Shown here: in pieces, positions 6,762-14,892 of the stretch
Layout: every line of letters begins with the position of its first letter
How positions within the stretch are numbered: position 1 is the first letter of the stretch
Assembly: GCA_002383415.1 (NCBI GenBank)
Contig: DFYU01000104.1
Span: 86,779-105,881 of the forward strand
Origin: Geobacter sp. UBA4074
GTDB taxonomy: Bacteria > Desulfobacterota > Desulfuromonadia > Geobacterales > Pseudopelobacteraceae
Direction: 5' to 3'
Length of the DNA: 19,103 nt
Notes under the pieces: model-generated
What the model was told of the DNA's origin: nothing
Seen by the model: only the letters and a program-made list of their open reading frames with translations
Databases searched by the model: none
Made by a program: the position numbers and the translations under genes

Positions 6762-9700
6762 ACACTTTGGATGCCCCATGGATGCAGCAACCGACACACC
6801 GGCAACGACCACCCCCTTTGTCCATCTGCACCTGCACAGCCAGTACTCGCTCCTGGACGGCGCCATCCGGATCGAAGACCTGGTTGCCAAGGCCAAGCAG
6901 ACCGGCATGTCGGCCCTGGCCATCACCGACCACGGCAATATGTTCGGTGCGGTGGAATTCTACCTGAAGTGCAAGAAGGCCGGCATCAAGCCGATCATCG
7001 GCTGCGAAGTCTATCTGGCCCCCGACTCCCGTTTTTCCAAAGACGCCAAGGGGATCTCCGAGGCGGCCTACCACCTGATCCTGCTCTGCGAAAACATGGT
7101 GGGCTACCGCAACCTCTCCTACCTGACCTCAGCCGGTTACAAGGAAGGCTTCTACTACCGCCCCCGCATCGACCGCGAACTGCTGGCCCAGCACAGCGAG
7201 GGCCTGATCGCCCTGTCGGCCTGCCTGAAGGGTGAAGTGGCCATGCAGTGTGGCCGCAACCGGATGGATGATGCACTGGAGACCGCCCGCTGGTACAGCG
7301 AACTGTTTCCGGGCCGCTACTACATCGAACTGCAGGAAAACACCCTGCCGGAGCAGGACGTGGTCAACCAACGGCTGCTGGAGGTGGCCCGCACCCTCAA
7401 CCTGCCGCTGGTGGCCACCAACGACTGCCACTACCTCAACCGGGAGGATGCCAAGGCCCACGAGGTGCTGCTCTGCATCCAGACCGGCAAAACCATGTCC
7501 GACCCGACCCACATGCGCTTCTCGGCCGACGAGTTCTACGTCAAGACCCCGGAGGAGATGGCGGCCGCCTTTGCCTACGCGCCGGAGGCGGTCACCAACA
7601 CGGTCGCCATCGCTGAACGCTGTAATCTGGAACTGCCGCTGGAAAAGGAATACTACTTCCCCCACTATGAACCGCCAGAAGGCAAGACCCATGACGAGCT
7701 GCTGGAACAACAGGCCACCGAGGGGCTTCAACAGCGTCTGGTAACCATCCGCGCCAAACACCCCGAGATGACGCCGGAGCAGGAGCAGGCCTACTGGGGC
7801 CGCCTGCGGATCGAGCTGGACTGTATTCGACAGATGAAGTTCCCGGCCTACTTCCTGATCGTGGCCGATTTCATCAACTGGGCCAAGTCCCAGGGCATCC
7901 CGGTGGGGCCCGGCCGGGGCTCGGCCGCCGGCTCGCTGGTGGCCTACGCCATCAAGATCACCGACCTGGACCCCCTGCCCTATAACCTGCTGTTCGAACG
8001 CTTTCTGAACCCGGAACGGATCTCGATGCCTGATATCGACGTCGACTTCTGCCAGGACCAGCGCGAAAAGGTGATCGAGTACGTGGTGGAGAAGTACGGT
8101 CGCGAGCGGGTCTGCCAGATCATCACCTTCGGCACCATGAAGGCCAAGGCGGTGGTGCGAGACGTGGGCCGGGCCTTGAGCATGGCCTATGGCGACGTGG
8201 ACCGGATCGCCAAGCTGATCCCGGACGATCTGAAGATGACCGTGCCCAAGGCCATCGAGCAGGAACCGCAGCTGCGGGAGCTGCGCGACGGCGACCCCCA
8301 GGTCAGGGAGCTGCTGGAGACCGCCATCTGCCTGGAGGGGCTGGCGCGTCACGCCGGCACCCATGCCGCCGGGGTGGTGGTGGCCCCGGACCGGATGGAA
8401 GAGTTCCTGCCGGTCTACAAGGATCAGAAGACCGGCTCGATCAACACCCAGTATTCGATGAAGTACGTCGAGATGGTGGGACTGGTGAAGTTCGACTTCC
8501 TGGGCCTCAAGAACCTGACCGTGATCCAGAACGCGGTGCGGCTGGTGCGGGAGGGCAAAGATCCAGCCTTCGACATCACCCTGCTGCGTGACGATGACCA
8601 GGCCAGCTACGACCTGATCTCGGCCGGCAATACCACCGGCATCTTCCAGCTTGAATCCAGCGGCATGAAAGAGATGCTGGTCAAGCTCAAGCCTTCCTGC
8701 TTTGAGGACGTGATCGCGGCCTGCGCCCTCTACCGTCCTGGCCCCTTGGGCTGCGGCATGGTGGATGAATTCATCGAACGCAAGCACGGTCGCCAGAAGG
8801 TGGTCTACGACCTGCCGCAACTGGAACCGATCCTGAAAGACACCTACGGGGTCATCGTCTACCAGGAGCAGGTCATGCAGATCTCCCGTTCCCTGGCCGG
8901 CTACTCCCTGGGCCGCGCCGACCTGTTGCGCCGCGCCATGGGCAAGAAGGACCCGGCGGTCATGGCCAAGGAAAAGGAGCCGTTCCTGGCAGGGGCCAAG
9001 GCCCAGGGGATCGATCCCAAGAAGGCCGAGGCGATCTTCGACCAGATGGCCAAGTTCGCCGAATACGGCTTCAACAAGTCCCACTCGGCGGCCTACGCCC
9101 TGATCGCCTACCAGACCGCCTTTCTCAAGGCCCACTACCCGGTGGAGTTCATGGCGGCCCTGTTATCTTGCGACATGGACAGCACCGACAAGGTGCTGAA
9201 AAGCATCAGCGACTGCCGCGAGCAGGGGATCGAGGTGCTGCCGCCCGATATCAACGCATCGGGCCAGTCCTTCACCGTGGTGGGCAACTCGATGCGTTTC
9301 GGTCTGGGTGCGGTGAAAGGGGTCGGGGGCGGCGCGGTGGAGTCGATCATCGAGGCCCGCAAGGACGGCTTGTTTACCGACATCTACGACTTCTGCGAGC
9401 GGGTCGATCTGCGGCGGGTCAACAAACGGGTGCTGGAGGCACTGATCAAATGCGGCGCCTTTGATTCGCTGCACAAGTGGCGGGCCCCGGTGATGGCCGT
9501 GCTGGATGACGCCATGGCCTCTGGCCAGCGTTTTCAGGAGGAGCGGGACAGCGCCCAGGTATCGCTGTTCGGCGACCTGCCCGAGGTGGCTGCCAGTCGC
9601 ACCAACCGCAAGCTGCCCACGGTGGACGAGTGGCACGACAAGGAAAAACTGGGCTTTGAGAAGGAGGCGCTGGGCTTCCTGATCACCGGCCACCCGCTGG

Positions 9701-10320
9701 ATCGCTATGCAGCCGACATCAAACGCCTGGCCAGCGCCGAGATCGCCCGACTGCCCGAGCTGGTGGACAACAGCGAGGTTCGCATCTGCGGCGTGGTGAC
9801 CCTCTTCCGGGAGATCATGACCAAAAAAGGCGACCGGATGTGTTTTGCCACCCTCGAGGACCTGACCGGTTCCATCGAGATCACCGTCTTCCCCGATGTG
9901 TATGCCGAGTGCTGTTCGCTGCTCAAAACCGATGATCCGCTGCTGGTGACCGGCAAGCTGGAGCGGGGTGAAAAGGGCTGCAAACTGCTGGTGATGCGCA
10001 CCAACGGCCGAGATAGTCGCAAAAACGGCGCCAGTGCACCGAACGGCGACATACGGCTGCTGCTGGAGGCACAGGCCCAAAGCACCACCCGGGTCAGCCT
10101 TGCGCTCAGATTGGCCGAGCTTTCAACTGATCAGCTGTCATCGCTACGGGGCGTGATTGAACGACATGCCGGCAGCTTGCCGCTGACGCTGCAGTTCGAG
10201 TCTCCCAGCCGATTCATGGCACTGCAGCGACTGCCCGACGACCTGAAGGTGGCGGCCAGCGATGAATTTAGGCTGGAAGTGGAGCGGCTGGTCGGCTATA
10301 ATGCCGCGATCTTCGAGTGA
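6748..10320 (+). CDS. dnaE: DNA polymerase III alpha subunit
   Basis: Catalytic C-family polymerase of the replicative holoenzyme. Order of parts: an N-terminal PHP domain (FVHLHLHSQYSLLDG, TDHGNMFG, NDCHYL), then the polymerase core with GRGSAAGSL and catalytic Asp429 and Asp431 in PDIDVDF plus Asp583 in FDFLGLKNL. The 431-to-583 gap of 152 matches E. coli 403-to-555. Helix-hairpin-helix and OB-fold regions follow (about residues 1010-1100). The length is 1190 residues from ATG 6748, or 1180 from ATG 6778. Both are placed ahead of the conserved FVHLHLH block, and neither has a strong ribosome binding site. A hairpin covers 6748. Homologues usually start only a few residues before the PHP motif, so 6778 is a real alternative. 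accA follows after 111 bases. Confidence 0.97.
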   Translation: MSSRSHFGCPMDAATDTPATTTPFVHLHLHSQYSLLDGAIRIEDLVAKAKQTGMSALAITDHGNMFGAVEFYLKCKKAGIKPIIGCEVYLAPDSRFSKDAKGISEAAYHLILLCENMVGYRNLSYLTSAGYKEGFYYRPRIDRELLAQHSEGLIALSACLKGEVAMQCGRNRMDDALETARWYSELFPGRYYIELQENTLPEQDVVNQRLLEVARTLNLPLVATNDCHYLNREDAKAHEVLLCIQTGKTMSDPTHMRFSADEFYVKTPEEMAAAFAYAPEAVTNTVAIAERCNLELPLEKEYYFPHYEPPEGKTHDELLEQQATEGLQQRLVTIRAKHPEMTPEQEQAYWGRLRIELDCIRQMKFPAYFLIVADFINWAKSQGIPVGPGRGSAAGSLVAYAIKITDLDPLPYNLLFERFLNPERISMPDIDVDFCQDQREKVIEYVVEKYGRERVCQIITFGTMKAKAVVRDVGRALSMAYGDVDRIAKLIPDDLKMTVPKAIEQEPQLRELRDGDPQVRELLETAICLEGLARHAGTHAAGVVVAPDRMEEFLPVYKDQKTGSINTQYSMKYVEMVGLVKFDFLGLKNLTVIQNAVRLVREGKDPAFDITLLRDDDQASYDLISAGNTTGIFQLESSGMKEMLVKLKPSCFEDVIAACALYRPGPLGCGMVDEFIERKHGRQKVVYDLPQLEPILKDTYGVIVYQEQVMQISRSLAGYSLGRADLLRRAMGKKDPAVMAKEKEPFLAGAKAQGIDPKKAEAIFDQMAKFAEYGFNKSHSAAYALIAYQTAFLKAHYPVEFMAALLSCDMDSTDKVLKSISDCREQGIEVLPPDINASGQSFTVVGNSMRFGLGAVKGVGGGAVESIIEARKDGLFTDIYDFCERVDLRRVNKRVLEALIKCGAFDSLHKWRAPVMAVLDDAMASGQRFQEERDSAQVSLFGDLPEVAASRTNRKLPTVDEWHDKEKLGFEKEALGFLITGHPLDRYAADIKRLASAEIARLPELVDNSEVRICGVVTLFREIMTKKGDRMCFATLEDLTGSIEITVFPDVYAECCSLLKTDDPLLVTGKLERGEKGCKLLVMRTNGRDSRKNGASAPNGDIRLLLEAQAQSTTRVSLALRLAELSTDQLSSLRGVIERHAGSLPLTLQFESPSRFMALQRLPDDLKVAASDEFRLEVERLVGYNAAIFE

Positions 10321-10395
10321 ATGGTCTTTTTCCGCCCCGACCGCGTCAAGCCGCAGCCTTGCTTGCCGTACCCGGAACGAAAAAATCCTCATTCC

Positions 10396-10431
10396 TTACC
10401 TGATGCCAAATTATTTTTGTGAGGTTACCTG

Positions 10432-10434
<3 letters not shown>
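10396..10434 (+). repeat. Direct repeat TTACCTGATG in the accA leader
   Basis: The ten bases TTACCTGATG occur at 10396-10405 and again at 10425-10434, 29 bp apart. The second copy holds the accA ATG (10432). The first holds an ATG (10403) that opens a nine-codon frame whose TGA (10430-10432) overlaps the accA start. That ATG has no clear ribosome binding site. Function unknown. Confidence 0.5.
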
Positions 10435-11391
<957 letters not shown>

Positions 11392-11414
11392 CGTCCTGCG
11401 GACACGAACAGGAT

Positions 11415-11448
11415 ACAGAGGGGTGCCTGCTGCGCGGCGCCCTTCTGT
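11415..11448 (+). terminator. Terminator-like stem-loop after accA
   Basis: A 13-bp stem pairs 11415-11427 with 11436-11448 (two G-T wobbles) around the eight-base loop TGCTGCGC. It is GC-rich near the loop and lies 24 bases after the accA stop. The T-tract is weak (CGTTTCAG), and the right arm ends only 12 bases before the next ATG. Termination may be partial, or the hairpin may act in the leader of the next operon. Confidence 0.55.
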
Positions 11449-11460
11449 CGTTTCAGGCCG

Positions 11461-11850
11461 ATGAACGATCGCCATCCACTCCTACGCTGGCTGCTGATCG
11501 CCCTGGGACTGCTGGCCACCGGCCTGGGAGTGGTGGGCATCTTCGTGCCGCTGTTGCCCACCACTCCCTTGCTACTGCTGGCTGCCGCCTGTTTTGCGCG
11601 CAGCTCTGAGCGGTTTTATGACTGGCTGGTGCAACACCGCCACCTGGGACCGATCATCGGCGGCTACCTCGATGGCAGCGGCATACCGCTCAGGGCCAAA
11701 CGGACCGCCATAGCGCTGGTGCTGCTGACGTTACCGCCATCCGCCCTGCTGCTGGTACCGGCGGTCTGGCTGAAGGCGCTGCTGATTCTACTGGCAGCTG
11801 GCATTATCTGGTATCTGCTGCGACTGCCGACCCGCTGTGAGGAGCCATGA
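11461..11850 (+). CDS. DUF454 (YbaN-like) inner-membrane protein
   Basis: Small membrane protein of the DUF454 family, to which E. coli YbaN belongs. Function unknown. The N-terminal block RWLLIALGLLATGLGVVGIF, then PLLPTTPLLLLAAACFARSS, is the family hallmark. Three to four hydrophobic segments are visible, at about residues 10-30, 33-46, 80-96 and 99-117. It has 129 residues. The ribosome binding site is poor (AGG close to the ATG), but the family block begins right after the start. Its TGA overlaps the next ATG in an ATGA junction. It forms a translationally coupled chain with the selenoprotein candidate and the pseudouridine synthase. Confidence 0.85.
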   Translation: MNDRHPLLRWLLIALGLLATGLGVVGIFVPLLPTTPLLLLAAACFARSSERFYDWLVQHRHLGPIIGGYLDGSGIPLRAKRTAIALVLLTLPPSALLLVPAVWLKALLILLAAGIIWYLLRLPTRCEEP

Positions 11851-12056
11851 ACCGCAAACTGCTCAAATGCATCTTTCTGACCGTCGCCGGTGCCCTGGCC
11901 GGTGGCCTGTTGGGCTGGCTGGCACGCTGCACCGGCAGCGGCTGAGCCATGCTGGGCAGCCCCTGGTCAGGGGCCCTGTACGGCGCCATTGCTGGTTTCG
12001 CCATTGCGCTGACCCCAGATGACACCACCAACGAAAAACCTAAGGACCAATCATGA
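11847..12056 (+). CDS. Small two-TM membrane selenoprotein candidate (in-frame TGA read as Sec33)
   Basis: ATG 11847 opens a frame of 32 codons to a TGA at 11943-11945. The same frame then continues 36 codons to a TGA at 12054-12056. Read through, it gives 69 residues: a basic N-terminus (MNRKLLK), a membrane segment (about 9-26), a loop with Cys28 and Sec33 (RCTGSG-U-AMLGSPWSG), a second segment (about 41-55) and a polar tail. The C-x4-U spacing and the following SPWSGALYGA resemble, from memory, small DUF6132-type proteins with a Gly-Cys-x4-Cys-Pro loop, so Sec would replace the second Cys. A SECIS-like hairpin follows the TGA at 11953-11978. GAGGAG (11839-11844) precedes the ATG. Both ends overlap neighbours by ATGA, which fits one intact gene. 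By the positive-inside rule the Cys/Sec loop would face the periplasm. Alternatives: two tiny genes (second ATG at 11949) or a nonsense mutation. Confidence 0.78.
11953..11978 (+). promoter_or_regulatory. Bacterial SECIS-like hairpin
   Basis: GCCCC (11959-11963) pairs with GGGGC (11970-11974) around the loop TGGTCA. Below a CA bulge, GGG (11954-11956) pairs with CCT (11975-11977, one wobble), with one more T-G wobble beneath. Eighteen bases separate the TGA (11943-11945) from the loop, and a G is in the first two loop positions. This is the arrangement described for bacterial SECIS elements. The GGTC in the loop resembles, as I recall it, the fdhF element. The hairpin lies inside coding sequence, as bacterial SECIS elements do. 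Confidence 0.68.
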
Positions 12057-12865
12057 CTGAACGTCTGCAAAAGATCATCGCCGCCGCCGGCATCACCTCC
12101 CGCAGGGCTGCCGAAGAGCTGATCCTGGCTGGCCGGGTTGCGGTGAACGGCAGCGTTGTCACGGAACTGGGTGCCAAGGCCGATCCGGCAACCGACCAGA
12201 TCACCGTGGACGGTGCGTTGGTTAAACCGGCTGAAACCCTCTACTATGTGCTGCTGCATAAACCGGCCGGTTACGTCACCAGCCTGAAGGACCCCCAGGG
12301 AAGACAGCTGGTGACTGAACTGGTCACAGGTGTTAACGCCCGACTCTATCCCGTTGGCCGGTTGGACTATAACTCTGAAGGTCTGTTGCTGCTGACAAAC
12401 GACGGCGCCTGGGCTAACCGGCTGATGCATCCCCGCCACCAGGTGGACAAGGAGTATCATGTGCGGGTGCGGGGTAAGGTGGATCAGCAGCAGATCAGAC
12501 GACTGAACGACGGCATTGAGCTGGAAGACGGACCGGTAAGCGGCGCCACGGTGCGCCTGCTCAAGACCGATCAGAACAACGACTGGCTCTCGGTCACCAT
12601 CCGTGAAGGACGCAACCGGCAGGTACGCCGGATGTGCGCCGCCGTTGGACTGTCGGTGGTCAGGCTGCGGCGGATCCGCTACGGCAACCTGACCCTGGGT
12701 GGTCTCAAACCTGGGGAGTATCGCCTGCTGACGGCACAGGAGGCTGCGGAGCTCGACGGTCCGCCGCCGGTACGATCACCCCGCCCCGGCTCAGCCGATG
12801 CCCGCCCCAAGGCCAGGCCGGAGCGCCCCGTGCCACCTCGCCGCCCATCATCCCGCGTGCGATAA
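12053..12865 (+). CDS. rluB: RsuA/RluB/RluE/RluF-family pseudouridine synthase
   Basis: rRNA pseudouridine synthase, nearest in layout to RluB, which modifies U2605 of 23S rRNA in E. coli. An N-terminal S4 RNA-binding domain (ERLQKIIAAAGITSRRAAEE, about residues 3-60) comes before the synthase domain. The catalytic Asp is D105 in VGRLDYNSEGLLLLTNDG. The late motif EGRNRQVRRM is also typical. From about residue 235 the protein carries a Pro/Arg-rich basic tail, common but variable in this family. Total 270 residues. The ATG overlaps the TGA of the selenoprotein candidate (ATGA at 12053-12056). The next gene begins five bases after its stop. The family is certain; the exact rRNA target is inferred. 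Confidence 0.92.
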   Translation: MTERLQKIIAAAGITSRRAAEELILAGRVAVNGSVVTELGAKADPATDQITVDGALVKPAETLYYVLLHKPAGYVTSLKDPQGRQLVTELVTGVNARLYPVGRLDYNSEGLLLLTNDGAWANRLMHPRHQVDKEYHVRVRGKVDQQQIRRLNDGIELEDGPVSGATVRLLKTDQNNDWLSVTIREGRNRQVRRMCAAVGLSVVRLRRIRYGNLTLGGLKPGEYRLLTAQEAAELDGPPPVRSPRPGSADARPKARPERPVPPRRPSSRVR

Positions 12866-12870
12866 GGTCC

Positions 12871-14787
12871 ATGACCCTCGAGCTGCCCCGCCTGATACCT
12901 CTGCTGGGGTACGGCATCGCCCTGCTGGGAGCCGGCTCGCTCTTCCCCCATCTGCCGTTGCTGCCGCGCCTCGTGATGGTGGCCGGGCTGGCAGCCGGAC
13001 TGTTCGCTGAACGCAGAACAGCACCGCTGGTCCCGCACCTGGCCCTGACCATCAGCTCGATCCTGCTGTTCCTGTGGTACGCTGTCCAATTCAGCCGTGC
13101 CAACCCTGCTCTGCCGGTGGTCAGCATCCTGTCGGTATTGCTGGGCACTCGGCTGGCCGCCGAAAAGACGGCACGCACCTGGCTGCAAACCAGCGCCATC
13201 GCCCTGTTCTGCCTCTCATCCTCCAGCCTGTTCGATCTGGGCCCTCGTTTTCTGCTGCTGTTATCCCTGATGCTGCCGATGATCGCCCTGCTGCTGGTGC
13301 TGCTCACCTTTCAGGCCGCCAACCAGCCGCTCACATCACAGGGTCTGCGTCAGGCTACACTGGCAGGGCTGCTGATCCCTTTGGCCGCACTTTTGCTGAC
13401 GCCGCTTTTTTTCCCGATCTTGCCCCGCACCCAGTTCCCGCTCTGGAATTTTATTCAACAGGCAGGCGGGAGCCAGCCGACAGGGTTGGCTGACAGCGTA
13501 ACTCCCGGAACGAGCGCTCAGGTATCGGAACGTGGACAACTGGTCTTTCGCGCTGAAATGCCACGCATTGCTGCCAACCAACTGTACTGGCGAGGACTGA
13601 GCTTCAGCCGACTGGACGGTCTGCGCTGGCTGCAGGATTCTCCTGCCGCCGCAGCACAACCACGCAGCTCGGCTGCCACCCCGATACGCCAGATCATTAC
13701 CATGGAGCCCGGCAGCTCACGTAGGCTGGTGGGATTGGATCTGCCGATTTCCTTTCAGCACCCTAACGGCAGCACCATCCCCTGGGCCTTCTGGAACCGC
13801 CCCTTACCCTCTTCACGACGTCTGCGTTATCAGGTTCTTTCATCTTTTACCCCTCCACCTGCGGTTGCTGAGCATGCCTTGACCAGCCTGTCCCAGCTGC
13901 CGAACGAAACGCCACAAAGAGTACGGCAACTGGCTCAACGGCTTCGCCGATCCGGCGCCACTGACCAGGAACGTCTCGCTGCTCTGGAAGCCTGGTTCCG
14001 CAGCAACGGCTTCAGCTACAGCCGCACCAACCTGCCCACCGGCGATGACGCCCTGGAGCGCTTCCTCTTTGAGACCAGGAGCGGCCACTGCGAATTTTTC
14101 GCCTCCGCTTTTGCCCTGCTGGCCCGTGGTTCAGGTCTACCAACCCGACTGGTGGGCGGCTATTACGGCGGCGAATACAACGAGCTGGGCGGTTACTACC
14201 GGGTAGGGGACGAGCGGGCCCATGTCTGGGTGGAGGTCTGGTTGAACGGCAGCGGTTGGTTACGCATCGACCCCAGCAGCTTTTCGATCAATGCCGATGC
14301 CGCCCTGGGCGAGCCGCGCCGGCGATCGCTGATGCTACGGCTACGCCTGGTGCTGGACTCGCTCGATCACACCTGGAACTCAGCCATCATTACCTACGAC
14401 TTCGAGCGTCAACTGCAGGCAGCCGGCAAGGCGCACAACCGGTTACAGTCGCTCAGACTGAAAGACCTCGGCCCCTTTGGAGCAGCGCTTGCCCTGCTGG
14501 CAGCCATCGCGCTGGGTTATCGGACAACGCTGCAGCTGCGCCGCAGCGGCCTGCTGAATCGTAATACCCGGTTGCTGCGCCGCTTTCGGCGGGCAGTTGA
14601 ACGCAGTCACGGCATCCCCCGCACCGCCCAGCTGGGCCTGATTGATCTAGCCCGTCAGGTTGATCACCCACAGGCACACGCATTCGTTACCCTCTACGCC
14701 CGCAGCCTGTATGGCAACCAGCCGCTTACCAGAGATGAATTCAGACAGCTTGACCGTCTTGTCAAAAATGGTTTTGGGCCCCGATAA
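12871..14787 (+). CDS. TgpA-type membrane transglutaminase-like protein (DUF3488)
   Basis: Inner-membrane protein with about six N-terminal membrane segments (about residues 8-170), an extracytoplasmic region with a transglutaminase-like core, a further membrane segment at about 535-553 and a cytoplasmic DUF4129-like tail. The catalytic triad is seen as Cys407 (SGHCEFFASAF), His451 (AHVWVEVW) and Asp467 (LRIDPSS). The length of 638 residues fits Pseudomonas TgpA (about 670). The frame is open upstream to 12634, but that part overlaps the synthase gene. ATG 12871, preceded by AAGG and starting MTLELPRLIPLLGYG, is the natural start. In many bacteria this gene follows a MoxR ATPase and a DUF58 gene. 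Here it follows the pseudouridine synthase by five bases instead. Substrate unknown. Confidence 0.9.
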   Translation: MTLELPRLIPLLGYGIALLGAGSLFPHLPLLPRLVMVAGLAAGLFAERRTAPLVPHLALTISSILLFLWYAVQFSRANPALPVVSILSVLLGTRLAAEKTARTWLQTSAIALFCLSSSSLFDLGPRFLLLLSLMLPMIALLLVLLTFQAANQPLTSQGLRQATLAGLLIPLAALLLTPLFFPILPRTQFPLWNFIQQAGGSQPTGLADSVTPGTSAQVSERGQLVFRAEMPRIAANQLYWRGLSFSRLDGLRWLQDSPAAAAQPRSSAATPIRQIITMEPGSSRRLVGLDLPISFQHPNGSTIPWAFWNRPLPSSRRLRYQVLSSFTPPPAVAEHALTSLSQLPNETPQRVRQLAQRLRRSGATDQERLAALEAWFRSNGFSYSRTNLPTGDDALERFLFETRSGHCEFFASAFALLARGSGLPTRLVGGYYGGEYNELGGYYRVGDERAHVWVEVWLNGSGWLRIDPSSFSINADAALGEPRRRSLMLRLRLVLDSLDHTWNSAIITYDFERQLQAAGKAHNRLQSLRLKDLGPFGAALALLAAIALGYRTTLQLRRSGLLNRNTRLLRRFRRAVERSHGIPRTAQLGLIDLARQVDHPQAHAFVTLYARSLYGNQPLTRDEFRQLDRLVKNGFGPR

Positions 14788-14804
14788 CAGCCGCTACCAC
14801 CTCA

Positions 14805-14826
14805 TTTTTGTGCATATACACAAAAA
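14805..14826 (+). promoter_or_regulatory. Operator-like dyad 1
   Basis: TTTTTGTG (14805-14812) and CACAAAAA (14819-14826) flank CATATA, so 20 of 22 positions are symmetric. The dyad ends 2 bp upstream of the -35 box. It shares the ten bases TTGTGCATAT with dyad 2, and the centres are 47 bp apart. The TTGTG-N6-CACAA geometry recalls CRP/FNR-class sites, but the regulator is not identified. Confidence 0.65.
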
Positions 14827-14828
14827 AC

Positions 14829-14858
14829 TTGACGCAGCTCGCCGGCCGAGCGTATTGT
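14829..14858 (+). promoter_or_regulatory. Promoter of the IscU-like/DUF302/NifX-like operon
   Basis: TTGACG (14829-14834), an 18-bp spacer and TATTGT (14853-14858). Transcription would start near 14865, giving a leader of about 28 nt. The spacer holds a small palindrome: GCTCG (14837-14841) and CGAGC (14847-14851) around CCGGC. Dyads lie on both sides, and the second covers the -10 box. Confidence 0.55.
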
Positions 14859-14872
14859 GCATATGCAAACAA
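14855..14872 (+). promoter_or_regulatory. Operator-like dyad 2 over the -10 box and start point
   Basis: TTGTGCATATGCAAACAA includes the perfect ten-base palindrome TGCATATGCA (14858-14867), with TTG and CAA outside it. It repeats the TTGTGCATAT of dyad 1. A protein bound here would block RNA polymerase, so repression is the simplest reading. Confidence 0.62.
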
Positions 14873-14892
14873 TCCAGTTCCCAGAGAGACCC

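Noticed and set aside
7129..9135. 668-codon open frame on the - strand
   Set aside because: It is the antisense shadow of dnaE in GC-rich sequence. Its translation has no recognisable domain and is rich in His, Gly, Gln and Leu, as expected from reverse reading.
11949..12056. Separate 35-residue gene starting at ATG 11949
   Set aside because: It has only a weak ribosome binding site, would be a lone membrane helix, and ignores the in-frame upstream half, the Cys-x4-TGA pattern and the hairpin. Kept only as an alternative.
12634..12870. N-terminal extension of the transglutaminase gene
   Set aside because: It would overlap the end of the pseudouridine synthase in another frame and has no membrane or domain content. 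ATG 12871 begins the natural first helix.
14857..14892. GTG start for the IscU-like gene
   Set aside because: It lies within the -10 box and operator dyad, and adds residues not seen in scaffold proteins. ATG 14893 fits the family.
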